From NCBI GenBank assembly GCA_045580165.1, contig JAZNNG010000074.1, positions 1-33,818 on the forward strand: 33,818 nt of DNA. Reading direction: 5' to 3'. Positions 24,333 through 32,735 of this stretch are shown here, piece after piece. The translations under genes were made by a program, and so were the position numbers. The stretch comes from UBA4717 sp045580165 (lineage in GTDB: Bacteria > Bacillota > Clostridia > Oscillospirales > CAG-272). Under the pieces are notes generated by a model. It had not been told where the DNA came from. It saw nothing but the letters and a program-made list of their open reading frames with translations, and made no database searches. How positions within the stretch are numbered: the stretch's first letter is position 1; every line of letters starts with the position of its first letter.

Positions 24333-27122
24333 TTAAATTACGGTTAAATCTATATCAAGTCCCTCAAATCTCGGGAGTATTACCGCAAGATCGCTCTCGG
24401 TCGCCTGCGACAAAAGTAGCTTTAAGTGTCCGTCACCGCCGTCACCGAGGATATCGTTTGCTCTGATGCGTCTGCCGAGAATTGCATCAGCCTCGGCAAA
24501 GCTGTGTCCCTTACAGTCAATATCAAGCGCAACGAAGGAAAATACCTTCTTTTGCGCCATATTGTTGAAGTCCTCAAGCACAACCGCAAACTCCTCTGCC
24601 TTCATCACACGCGTACCCTCGATATAACGCTTTTCGAGCATTGCCTGATTATAGTCAAGGGCTCTGAGAAGCGATATCTGTACGAGATCGCAGAGAATTT
24701 TGAAAAGGTTTGCGTAGTAAAGCGAGCGCTGGTCAACTCCTACGTTCCAGATAAATATGAGAAGCTCTATCTTCCCTGCTCTGCTTACTCCCGCGGCATA
24801 GCTCGGAAGCTTCGGGTCAAGCTCGGTATTTCTCCATATCTCACCCTCGGACACGCGTTCAAGCACGGATGCGTAGGTATCAAGAGATATCGACTTTGAT
24901 AGGTCCGCCGATATATCTCTCGACGCAACCTCAAGTCTTCCGAAGCGGCTCTCCGCATTGACCGAATACACGCTTATGCTCTTGTTTTCAAGCACGTCCT
25001 CAAAGGTCTCCATTATCTTGAGATAAAGCTTTCTCGGCTCTACCGTGTCAAGCTTTCTCGTTATATCGAATATTTTTCCAAAGCTGTCCTTTGAGCCGAT
25101 TATCTGCTTTTTAAGGTCACGCTTTTCTCTGTACGTATCGTCGTAAAGCTCTCTTGTGAAAACAAGCTTTTCCTCAAGCAGGTCGTTCTGCTCGGAGGTG
25201 AATTTTATCTTATCGTCGTTCTTAAGACGTACGTAACCGCAGACCGAGCCGACAAGGAAATAGAAAACGAAGGCAAGCCAGTTTGACGGCTCGTAGAATA
25301 TAGTCAGCCACTTCGTACCCGACGCGAGCTTTGCGAAAAACCACGCGAGCGACGCAAGTCCCGACGCCGCGAGTCCCCACGAGAGTCCGTGCACCGTTGC
25401 CATTATCACAATAAAAACAGTTCTGAAATCAACTATCGAGAAATATATCGAGGAATCTGTTATATGCGTCAGAAGCTCGGAAAGCAAGAACATCACGATA
25501 AGCTCAAGCGTTTTTATAACCGTTCCGTGACGCTCAAGCCACGCGCGAAGCTTATCAAGCAGAGTATCAGACTTCGCCTTTCGGGAAAGCTTGTAATTTT
25601 CGTATTCCGCCTCAAGCTCCTCAAGCACAGATATTTTTGAAAACCATCCGTACTGATTGCGTACGGCTCTGTTATTCGTGACAAGCTCCTTGGCCGTATT
25701 TTCACCCGTAAAATCAAACGTCGTGCCACTCTTCAGTCCCGCAAGGAAGGTACACAAGTCTGAGAACGTTATACCAAACTCGTCGTTTATGGTAAGAATG
25801 CCCTTACCCGTCGTCCAGTTATCGACAAGCCTGCTTATAAGCTCGGCAAGGTCGCCCGTGGAGAGAAAATAGCATTTTGACGAGGGAAGCTCGTTTATGA
25901 CCACCTTATCGCTCTTGTCCATTTTATCAAAGAGCATATAAAGCCAGTCGTTTTCCTCGGTGCCGCTATAAAGATACGGTATGCGTATTATCTTGACGTC
26001 AAGACCCCGGCTCTTTGCGTAATACTCGCATAGCCTCTCGCTACCCTGCGCTAAAACGCCTCGGTCATTCTGACCCTCAAACGCGGCGTCAAGCGCCGAG
26101 AAGTAAAGAAGCTTTATGTCCTTCTGGCTTTCACTTGAGTATCTAAGAACCTCACGCAGCTCCTCGGAGTCGCTTGCGAGGTAGCTATCGTAGGTGAGGT
26201 CGCCCGCAAGATACACTATAACGTCAAAATCATAGGTTTCGAGGATCGCTCTTATCGGCGGCTCTGCCATATTGAATATCTTGAGTCCGCGCCTCTGAGT
26301 GAGCTTACTTTCACCAGCTATGACAACTTCGGCAAGTCCGAACGCAGTTTCTACCATTTCTTCGGTAACGTATCCTACGTTTCCAACGAAAAGCACCTTC
26401 TTCGGAATAAATACGGTCGGGTCGGAAATTACGCTTCCTGCCCTCTTTACCCTGTCTCTGATGTCGGTAAGCACCTTATCGTTTACTACGTGGAGCAAGC
26501 AATCCACCAGCACGGGGTCAAAGACTCCGCACATTCCGTTGGATATCATTTCTATCGCAACATCCTGAGAAAGCTCATCCTTATAGCTTCTGACGCTGGT
26601 GAGCGCGTCAAAGGCGTCGGCAAGGGACACCGCCTGCGCTGACACGGGGATCTTATCGCCCTCAAGTCCGTCGGGATAGCCCGTACCGTCAATACGCTCG
26701 TGATGGCTTCTCGCTATATCCTTCGCGTGCTTCAGTGTAACGGGGTCTACGTCGCTTTCGGCGCGTGATATTATATCTTCGCCGAATGCCGAGTGCTTTT
26801 TTACTATATCAAACTCGCTCGGAGAAAGTCTGCCGGGAAAATCAAGAATGCTCTGGGGTATTTTGCTTTTTCCTATATCGTGAAGCGACGACGCCACCGA
26901 AATCGACGCAATGGTCTCATCGTCAAGTCCGAGCTCAGGCTTCACTCGCCTGAGCTGATGAAGAATAAGCTCGGTGAGCATTCTTACGTGAAAAACGTGG
27001 AAGCCGCTTTCACCGTTAAGGGTCTCGGGAATGGTTTCGTTTGAAATATATTCGGTTTTCAGTACGTCAACGCCGTCAATATTCTCAAAAACGAGAACAG
27101 GGCTCTGCTTTTTTGAATTCAT
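24333..27122 (-). CDS. pelD: PelD with N-terminal HD-GYP and SDR-like domains
   Basis: First gene of the Pel operon, 929 residues against about 450 for P. aeruginosa PelD. Residues 40-225: HD-GYP c-di-GMP phosphodiesterase domain with H81-D82, K85, H110, H140-H141, GYP at 148-150, D169 and RSY at 178-180; all expected metal-site positions look kept. Residues 241-465: Rossmann/SDR-epimerase-like domain with altered glycine motif (GNVGYVT, 247-253) and no Tyr-x3-Lys where expected (A358 and E362 by eye), so probably not an active dehydrogenase. Residues 538-630: four membrane helices. 640-675: coiled coil. 685-825: GAF. 835-925: degenerate GGDEF with GGDGH (895-899), preceded by an I-site-like RAND (887-890). 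The last part is the c-di-GMP receptor of PelD. AGGAG lies 9 bases before the ATG. A c-di-GMP riboswitch precedes it. Confidence 0.92.
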   Translation of the reverse strand: MNSKKQSPVLVFENIDGVDVLKTEYISNETIPETLNGESGFHVFHVRMLTELILHQLRRVKPELGLDDETIASISVASSLHDIGKSKIPQSILDFPGRLSPSEFDIVKKHSAFGEDIISRAESDVDPVTLKHAKDIARSHHERIDGTGYPDGLEGDKIPVSAQAVSLADAFDALTSVRSYKDELSQDVAIEMISNGMCGVFDPVLVDCLLHVVNDKVLTDIRDRVKRAGSVISDPTVFIPKKVLFVGNVGYVTEEMVETAFGLAEVVIAGESKLTQRRGLKIFNMAEPPIRAILETYDFDVIVYLAGDLTYDSYLASDSEELREVLRYSSESQKDIKLLYFSALDAAFEGQNDRGVLAQGSERLCEYYAKSRGLDVKIIRIPYLYSGTEENDWLYMLFDKMDKSDKVVINELPSSKCYFLSTGDLAELISRLVDNWTTGKGILTINDEFGITFSDLCTFLAGLKSGTTFDFTGENTAKELVTNNRAVRNQYGWFSKISVLEELEAEYENYKLSRKAKSDTLLDKLRAWLERHGTVIKTLELIVMFLLSELLTHITDSSIYFSIVDFRTVFIVIMATVHGLSWGLAASGLASLAWFFAKLASGTKWLTIFYEPSNWLAFVFYFLVGSVCGYVRLKNDDKIKFTSEQNDLLEEKLVFTRELYDDTYREKRDLKKQIIGSKDSFGKIFDITRKLDTVEPRKLYLKIMETFEDVLENKSISVYSVNAESRFGRLEVASRDISADLSKSISLDTYASVLERVSEGEIWRNTELDPKLPSYAAGVSRAGKIELLIFIWNVGVDQRSLYYANLFKILCDLVQISLLRALDYNQAMLEKRYIEGTRVMKAEEFAVVLEDFNNMAQKKVFSFVALDIDCKGHSFAEADAILGRRIRANDILGDGGDGHLKLLLSQATESDLAVILPRFEGLDIDLTVI

Positions 27123-27141
27123 TTCACTCCACTCCTTCTTG

Positions 27142-27173
27142 AAAAATAAAAAGCCGCAACAAAAAGTTGCGGC
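27142..27173 (-). terminator. Riboswitch-controlled intrinsic terminator
   Basis: On the minus strand GCCGCAAC (27173-27166) pairs with GTTGCGGC (27160-27153) around a TTTTT loop, followed by TTTTTATTTTT down to 27142. It lies 19 bases before the pelD start. Its first four bases, GCCG (27173-27170), are also the predicted 3' strand of the riboswitch closing stem, so the two structures exclude each other. Confidence 0.88.
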
Positions 27174-27243
27174 CAGTCAACCATACAGAATAAACTGCTT
27201 AGGCACTAATGCTTTGCGTCCCAACCTTTCGACTGGTTTGCCG
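27170..27243 (-). ncRNA. Cyclic-di-GMP-I (GEMM-I) riboswitch upstream of pelD
   Basis: The GEMM-I hallmarks are present in order on the minus strand: CGGCAAACC (27243-27235); a GAAA tetraloop hairpin (CCAGTC/GGTTGG); GGGACGCAAAGC; a short GCA/TGC hairpin; GCCTAAG; a CAG/CTG hairpin; and TATGGTTGACTGGCCG. CCTAAG and TATGG form a canonical 11-nt receptor for the GAAA tetraloop. The closing stem CGGC (27243-27240) with GCCG (27173-27170) shares its 3' half with the terminator. Ligand binding should hold this stem and prevent termination, making it an ON switch (inferred from geometry). Confidence 0.95.
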
Positions 27244-27260
27244 ATTTAATTTACCTTAAT

Positions 27261-27289
27261 ATTATATCTCAACAATTCTGATTTGTCAA
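27261..27289 (-). promoter_or_regulatory. Consensus promoter of the Pel operon
   Basis: TTGACA (27289-27284) and TATAAT (27266-27261) on the minus strand with a 17-base spacer: both hexamers match consensus. The predicted start is a few bases before the riboswitch aptamer, so control falls on the leader rather than on initiation. 27290-27391 upstream is AT-rich, with nothing else recognised. Confidence 0.88.
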
Positions 27290-27391
27290 CTTAATTGTTA
27301 AAAAAATTAAAATTTTATTTTTTGTGGTGTTGTCGGCAATATTGATCCCTCCGCCCTGCGGCATTTATTCTTGAGCTCTGAGGGGAAAGAA

Positions 27392-27418
27392 AAAGCACCC
27401 GTCTGAAACGGGTGCTTT
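27392..27418 (-). terminator. Terminator of the SLH-domain gene
   Basis: 11-bp stem AAAGCACCCGT (27392-27402) with its complement at 27408-27418, five-base loop, and a T-rich run on the minus strand. It lies 5 bases after the stop of the surface-protein gene. Confidence 0.85.
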
Positions 27419-27423
27419 GGTTT

Positions 27424-30216
27424 TTATTCAGCTACCGTGAATTCCACAGAGGACGTACCGCCGCCGATATTCAGAGTAAGCTCGTACTTGCCTTCTGCAA
27501 GTGCTTCGTCGGGAATGATGGTGATATCCTTGCCCGAACGGCTCATATTGAAGTCGGTGATATCAACAGTCTTGCCGTTGAGCTTTAAGCTCTTCATTGA
27601 GATGTCTGTGATACCGTCAAGCTCAAAGCCGCAGGTCACGCTTATCTCACTGCCGTTATAGGATGCGGTGAGGGGTGCGTCACCGAGAACGATGATGGAG
27701 GTCACCTTACCGTCTTCGGTTACGTACTCAACGTTTGACATATACGCGGAGGAGAGCTTGAGGCTCTTAACCTCAAATTCCTCGTCGATCTCAAAGATGT
27801 TTACGTTTTCCGCAAGAGCAAACGTGTCGTTGCCGATGGTTACTGTGCCGTTTGTGTAGCCCGTGATGATACCGCCTGCAATTTCAGCGCTTACCGCAGA
27901 CACCGTGCCGTCGTTGTTGAGCTTGTAGTTGTTGCCGGGGATGAGATCGGAGCTTACGGAGTTAAGCTGCTCAACGTTGCCCGTATCAAGGTTTAAGGTG
28001 TTGTATACGGTATAAACCTTACCGTCAACGTACTCGATACCTATGTACTCAAGTACCTTTACTGCCTTGACAGTGCTTGTTGCGCCGCCAACAGAGCCGT
28101 TCGAGATGTAGAGGTATCTTATAGCCTCAACGTTACCTATCTCGTTGTCGAAGATTGCCGCGATATACGCGCCGTCCTCTACTGTGATGCTTCCGTCAAA
28201 CTCGCCCTTTCTTACAACGTAGTCACCGTCGCCGTTACCGATCACTATTACCGTATTCTTGCCTGTGATGAAGTCAATGTTGCCCTGGAAAGCGGACGAG
28301 GAGGATACGAAGGAGGACACGCCTGTGTCAAGCTCGTAGCTTGCGCCCTTATCGGTAAAGGTCACGCCGTCAGCTTCTTCAATTATAACTGCGATCTCGT
28401 CTGCGCCGTTTACGTTCTGTACGAACTGGTCGCTGCCGGAATCGATAATACCGTCGTTTACTACGTAGGGGATAAGAGTGTATACGCCGTCGTCGTTTAC
28501 GGTGTATCTGTAAGCCTTGCCTGCTACTACGCCTTCGGTCTCGGAGAACACGGACATTACGTTACCGTCGATGTTTACCTTGACTGCGTAGCCGAAGGTG
28601 CCGTTAGTGAACACGGGTCTTGACTCTGTGAGAGTGATGAGGTAGTTAGATGCAGTACCTGTCTCAATACCGTCGCTGATTGCGAGGATCATACCGTTGA
28701 CTGCAACAACGCGCACCTTTTCACCTACCGTAAGCTGGTTCTTGATGGACTCAGCGGTGATTCCGAGAGCCTCGCAGCCGAGCTCGTAGGTGGTGCTGCC
28801 GAGTCTTACGGTAGTATCGGTAAGTCTGTTTACCGTCTGAGCCGCGGACACGGGAACAACGCTTGCGATTTCAAGGGACTTGTTTGCTTCATTGTAGTAG
28901 TAGAGAACGTAGTCGCCGTCATCTGCCTTTGCAGTATTTATAATACCGCCGTCAAGCTCGTCTGCCTTAAGACCGTCAGCGATGTTATACTCGCCCTTGC
29001 CCGAGATCTCGAGCTTATCAAAGCCGTAGGGCTTGATAATAATTCTGCTTGCTGCCTCGTCGCTTCTGTTATCAAAGATAACCCTTGCTTCGTATACTCC
29101 GAGGAGCGCCGCGAGAGCCTCGTTTGAGGTGATCTGAGCAAGCTTTTCATCGTTATCGTATGCGAAAACGAGAAGCTCGTTTGCGTTTGTGGAAAGCTTG
29201 TCGGAAAGCTCTTCCACTACCTGATACTTAACGCCGTCTATCTCAATGTGATCAACCGTATCGTTCTTCACGGACGCTTCGATACCGTCTGTGAGCTTGT
29301 CCTCACGTCCGATCTCGGTAGCGCCGAGAACCGATGCGTTCTTTGCGGAGTCAATGCTGTAAATAACCTTTACTCTCTTGCCGAGGCTTGAGTTTGCATC
29401 GCCCTCAAGACCGAGGTCTCTGTACGGAACGGTGATCATCTTGGAGTCGCCGTTTTCGTCTTCGTAGGAGAGGCTTACGTAATCTTCCTTAACTACTGCC
29501 TGAGCTGTTCCTGTGGAGTAATCGTTGGTTGCAACTATCGTCGCTTCTTCAAGCTTGTAGCCGAAGATCTTTTCAATGATAGTGCTTGTTTCAAAGAGTG
29601 TCGCACCGTTTGCGGCGGTCTTCGGAATTATGTATTCCGCCGTGAGCGCATTGAAAAGAAGCGCTGCGGTCTCGCCACGGGTGAGAGTCTTTTTGTAGTC
29701 GATGTCTTCAAGCTCAACGTCGAGGTCAAGCTTTACCGCGGAGTTGATGTAGGTCCACGGATAACCGCTTACCATCTTGTCATTCTCGTGACCGAGAATA
29801 CGTACGAGTATTGTCATCGCGTCCTGAAGCGTGATGCCCGCTGCGGGGTCAAACTTGGTCGCGGAGGTTCCGATGATGTAACCGTTTGCATACGCCCAGG
29901 AGATAGCACCGTTATAGGTGGGGTCTCTGAGGTCTGTAAAGGGTGTGGTGTTTACCTTGCCCGCATTGTCGTTACCTACCATAAGTCTGTAAAGTAAAAG
30001 AGCCATCTGGTCACGCGCCACGGGTGTTTCGGGAGAATATTCGGTTGCGCTCGTGCCAACCGTTACGCCGATGTCTGAAATGATATTGATCTGCTCGGCA
30101 TATTTATAATCAGAGGGAACGTCGGTGAAGTTCTTAGCCGATGTGCTGACTGCAAACGTGCTCATTATCATAAGAGCCGCAAGAGCCAGAGACAAAATCT
30201 TTTTGAAATTTTTCAT
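27424..30216 (-). CDS. S-layer homology (SLH) domain surface protein
   Basis: A secreted cell-surface protein of 930 residues. The signal peptide is about residues 1-27 (MKNFKKILSLALAALMI, cleavage near STSA-KNF). Three SLH repeats occupy about 27-195: the first starts NFTDVPSDYKYAEQINIISD, the second PFTDLRDPTYNGAISWAYAN, and the third ends in LTRGETAALLFNAL. SLH domains bind secondary cell-wall polymers. The rest is long, acidic and beta-rich, with no catalytic motif I can see; the last 80 residues look like an Ig-type domain. I chose the ATG at 30216: GGAGG (30227-30231) lies 10 bases upstream, and the promoter at 30299-30327 overlaps the longer frame's proposed start. Adhesin or S-layer scaffold roles are both possible. 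Confidence 0.85.
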   Translation of the reverse strand: MKNFKKILSLALAALMIMSTFAVSTSAKNFTDVPSDYKYAEQINIISDIGVTVGTSATEYSPETPVARDQMALLLYRLMVGNDNAGKVNTTPFTDLRDPTYNGAISWAYANGYIIGTSATKFDPAAGITLQDAMTILVRILGHENDKMVSGYPWTYINSAVKLDLDVELEDIDYKKTLTRGETAALLFNALTAEYIIPKTAANGATLFETSTIIEKIFGYKLEEATIVATNDYSTGTAQAVVKEDYVSLSYEDENGDSKMITVPYRDLGLEGDANSSLGKRVKVIYSIDSAKNASVLGATEIGREDKLTDGIEASVKNDTVDHIEIDGVKYQVVEELSDKLSTNANELLVFAYDNDEKLAQITSNEALAALLGVYEARVIFDNRSDEAASRIIIKPYGFDKLEISGKGEYNIADGLKADELDGGIINTAKADDGDYVLYYYNEANKSLEIASVVPVSAAQTVNRLTDTTVRLGSTTYELGCEALGITAESIKNQLTVGEKVRVVAVNGMILAISDGIETGTASNYLITLTESRPVFTNGTFGYAVKVNIDGNVMSVFSETEGVVAGKAYRYTVNDDGVYTLIPYVVNDGIIDSGSDQFVQNVNGADEIAVIIEEADGVTFTDKGASYELDTGVSSFVSSSSAFQGNIDFITGKNTVIVIGNGDGDYVVRKGEFDGSITVEDGAYIAAIFDNEIGNVEAIRYLYISNGSVGGATSTVKAVKVLEYIGIEYVDGKVYTVYNTLNLDTGNVEQLNSVSSDLIPGNNYKLNNDGTVSAVSAEIAGGIITGYTNGTVTIGNDTFALAENVNIFEIDEEFEVKSLKLSSAYMSNVEYVTEDGKVTSIIVLGDAPLTASYNGSEISVTCGFELDGITDISMKSLKLNGKTVDITDFNMSRSGKDITIIPDEALAEGKYELTLNIGGGTSSVEFTVAE

Positions 30217-30298
30217 CAAAAAACTTCCTCCATAAATATTTTTTTGAGAAGTCCGAGCCATATCCCGTCTCCGAGGTCTGCCTCGCTTCTGCGTAACT

Positions 30299-30327
30299 AT
30301 GATAACACAGCGAGCAAGTCGCTTCAA
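30299..30327 (-). promoter_or_regulatory. Promoter of the SLH gene
   Basis: TTGAAG (30327-30322) and TATCAT (30304-30299) on the minus strand, spacer 17 bases. It leaves a leader of about 75 bases that holds a small CGAGG/CCTCG hairpin before the ribosome binding site. Confidence 0.65.
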
Positions 30328-30546
30328 TGGATTTTACCCCTTTGTAAGCACTTTGACATCACCGTTAACAAAGCGTTGCTTTTTGTGGAAAATTCTGCTT
30401 TTTTATTTGATTTTTAACGCTTTAAGTCCGTAATTGTAAACGGTGTCTTAACAAAGACTTACGCGAATTGGTGACGGTACACCCCCTGCCTCCATTTTAT
30501 TTGCAAAAAGCAAATTTTGTAAAATCTTACCAAAAAATTGTAATAT
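30328..30546. other. Intergenic region between divergent surface genes
   Basis: About 220 bases without a gene. It contains short imperfect hairpins, GTCTT/AAGAC at 30446-30459 and TTTGC/GCAAA at 30500-30514, and two copies of TTAACAAAG. The central part around 30470-30495 is less AT-rich than its flanks. I found no riboswitch consensus, tRNA or convincing small ORF. It may hold regulatory sites for one or both flanking surface genes. Confidence 0.4.
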
Positions 30547-30575
30547 TTGAGTAGAAATCCACGTCACGTTATGAT
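30547..30575 (+). promoter_or_regulatory. Promoter of the deacetylase lipoprotein gene
   Basis: TTGAGT (30547-30552) and TATGAT (30570-30575), spacer 17 bases. An overlapping TATAAT at 30575-30580 could serve instead. The start codon is about 36 bases downstream. Confidence 0.55.
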
Positions 30576-30611
30576 ATAATTATGATGAATCATTATATGA
30601 AGGAGAAAACC

Positions 30612-32717
30612 ATGAAAAAGATATCGCTTTTCATTATGCTTATTTCGCTTTTGACAATAGCTTTTATGCTTTCGGCTTGTGCAAGCGGCAACGACTTCAA
30701 GCTCTTTACTGCAGATGAGCTTTTATCGATCATGCCCGCTACGAACGGCACGCTCTCGGATGACAAAAGCTATATCCGCTTCACAGACGGCAATGTTGCG
30801 TTCACCATCAACGACCTCGACCAGTTCGACGTGTCGGAGTATAAATATATGGTGGTCGGCGCGAGAGCAAGCGCATCAAACGGCAACACTATTCCCGGTG
30901 ACGCGGTCATGTGGTACAACGATGACCCTGCATTCGGCGTAAGATACGGCTTTACCTCATCGTTCCGTGTTTGCGGCAGCTGGACGTCAAACAACGTCCT
31001 TAACGCAGGCGAAACGTTCGAGAAGGTAAGCTTCACCGTGACCAACGCAAAGCGTCAGGACAATGCTCCCGACGGCATCGACTACACTCGCGGTATTGCT
31101 ACGGTCGTAATAAAGCCCTTCAGCACAAGCGTTGGTATGCTTGAAGCAGGCGAGAGCTTTGATATAAGCTACATAGGATTTTTCAAGAGTATGTCTGATG
31201 CCGAGAAATTCGACATAAGCACGTACGATCCCGCCACAGCACCCAAGCGCACACCTTTCGTGCACGATGGAAGCAGCCCCGTCGTTATCCTCAAATTCGA
31301 CGACCTCGGCGGAAACTTTTTGACCTTTGACAGAGTCGCAAAAATTCTCAGAGAAAGAGATATCGTTGCATCATTCGGTCTTGTAGGAAACACAATTCTC
31401 GGTGTAAGTCCCAAAATGCCTCTCATCACCTATATGAAAAAATGGATAGAAGAGGACGGTATTGAGATCTGGCATCACGGCTTTTACCACACTAAAGAAG
31501 AATTTTCAACCGACGATTACGATACCCAGCTCACAAACTTCAAGCGCACTCTTGACGAGTTCGAGAGAACAACGGGACTCAAGATCACAAGCTTCGGTTC
31601 TCCCCACAACAACTCGGGCAGAGACACCATTATTATGGTAAAGGACAACTTCCCCGAGATCAAAGCCTTCTTCCATGGCTACTACGACGACAATGTTTCA
31701 AGCGTGTATCACATAAGAAACCACTGCGCGCTTGAGCCCGGCGGTGTTCCCGGTACTCAGGACCTCGACGCTTTCAAAATTATGTACAGCTACCAGAAAT
31801 ACAACTCCCACATATTCATTCAGATACATCCCGGTAACTACAAAAACTCCCAGCTCAATGTTCTTGAAGAAATGATAGACTACCTCATAGCGGACGGCTG
31901 TACGTTTATGACTCCCACCGAAGCCGCATCCGATCACTACGTAAGAAAGCCCATCGAGGTAAGGATCGAAAACCAATATATCGATTTCGACGTCAAACCT
32001 ACTCTTATCGACGGAAGAACAATGGTGCCGCTCAGAGGCATATTTGAAGCTCTCGGTGCCGAGGTTGAATGGGACGGCGAAACACGCACCGTCACCTCCA
32101 CAAAGGACGGCGACACCATAAAGCTCACGATAGGTAAGCCCGAGCTTTACAAAAACGGCGAGCTTCATTACGTTATGGACGTAGTTCCCGTTATACTCGA
32201 GGAAAACGGCGAATCCCGCACGCTCGTTCCCGTAAGAGCAGTTGCCGAGGCGTTCGGCTCACTCGTCCACTGGGAGCATTCGACGAAAACGGTCACCATA
32301 ATCCCCGAGCTCACAAAGCAGGAGCTCGGTACAAACGGTATCGAAATTGTCAAGGCAACCTACGACGACTATCAGAAGGATCCCGTGGCACTCGGTGAAT
32401 ATTCGTTCGACGGTGACGTTGAAACATACTGGTACTGCGAGGGCAAGACCGACAGAGATATCGTGTATGAGCTTAAAGATACGGCGACAGTCAAGTCAGC
32501 GGAAATTGTATGGTACTCACAAAATGCACCGTTTGAAATCCTCGTGTCAAATGATAACGTGAATTTTGAGCTTGCGGCACAAGGCGTTGCTCCTACTACC
32601 TTTGGCGAAAAGCAGACGGTCAATATAAATAAAGAAGCAAAGTATATTAAAGTGGTAACTAAATACAACGGAACCAATTACGGCCACGGAATCTGCGAGA
32701 TCAGCTTTAGCAAATAA
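30612..32717 (+). CDS. Secreted polysaccharide deacetylase lipoprotein, multidomain
   Basis: A 701-residue lipoprotein: signal peptide with lipobox LSAC and acylated C23. Residues 28-210 form a beta-rich domain shared with the next gene (DQFDVSEYKYMVVGARAS is near-identical in both). Residues 222-440 are a NodB-type polysaccharide deacetylase: LKFDDLG (D230, D231) and WHHGFYH (H289, H293) supply the usual Asp and HxxxH metal ligands. Residues 455-575 resemble a copper-amine-oxidase N-terminal-type domain (DGRTMVPLRGIFEALGAEVE, then TLVPVRAVAEAFG). The last 120 resemble an F5/8 discoidin carbohydrate-binding fold. The ATG at 30612 follows AAGGAG by 6-7 bases, so the longer frame from 30582 is rejected. 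Cell-surface glycan processing is likely; the substrate is unknown. Confidence 0.85.
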   Translation: MKKISLFIMLISLLTIAFMLSACASGNDFKLFTADELLSIMPATNGTLSDDKSYIRFTDGNVAFTINDLDQFDVSEYKYMVVGARASASNGNTIPGDAVMWYNDDPAFGVRYGFTSSFRVCGSWTSNNVLNAGETFEKVSFTVTNAKRQDNAPDGIDYTRGIATVVIKPFSTSVGMLEAGESFDISYIGFFKSMSDAEKFDISTYDPATAPKRTPFVHDGSSPVVILKFDDLGGNFLTFDRVAKILRERDIVASFGLVGNTILGVSPKMPLITYMKKWIEEDGIEIWHHGFYHTKEEFSTDDYDTQLTNFKRTLDEFERTTGLKITSFGSPHNNSGRDTIIMVKDNFPEIKAFFHGYYDDNVSSVYHIRNHCALEPGGVPGTQDLDAFKIMYSYQKYNSHIFIQIHPGNYKNSQLNVLEEMIDYLIADGCTFMTPTEAASDHYVRKPIEVRIENQYIDFDVKPTLIDGRTMVPLRGIFEALGAEVEWDGETRTVTSTKDGDTIKLTIGKPELYKNGELHYVMDVVPVILEENGESRTLVPVRAVAEAFGSLVHWEHSTKTVTIIPELTKQELGTNGIEIVKATYDDYQKDPVALGEYSFDGDVETYWYCEGKTDRDIVYELKDTATVKSAEIVWYSQNAPFEILVSNDNVNFELAAQGVAPTTFGEKQTVNINKEAKYIKVVTKYNGTNYGHGICEISFSK

Positions 32718-32735
32718 ATAATTTCAGGAGTTTTT

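Noticed and set aside
24333..24624. Active diguanylate cyclase at the PelD C-terminus
   Set aside because: The catalytic loop reads GGDGH instead of GG(D/E)EF and the domain is short, so receptor function is far likelier than synthesis.
30217..30327. N-terminal extension of the SLH protein starting at 30327
   Set aside because: It is basic, lacks a ribosome binding site, its start falls in the -35 box of the likely promoter, and it would precede a perfect signal peptide at 30216.
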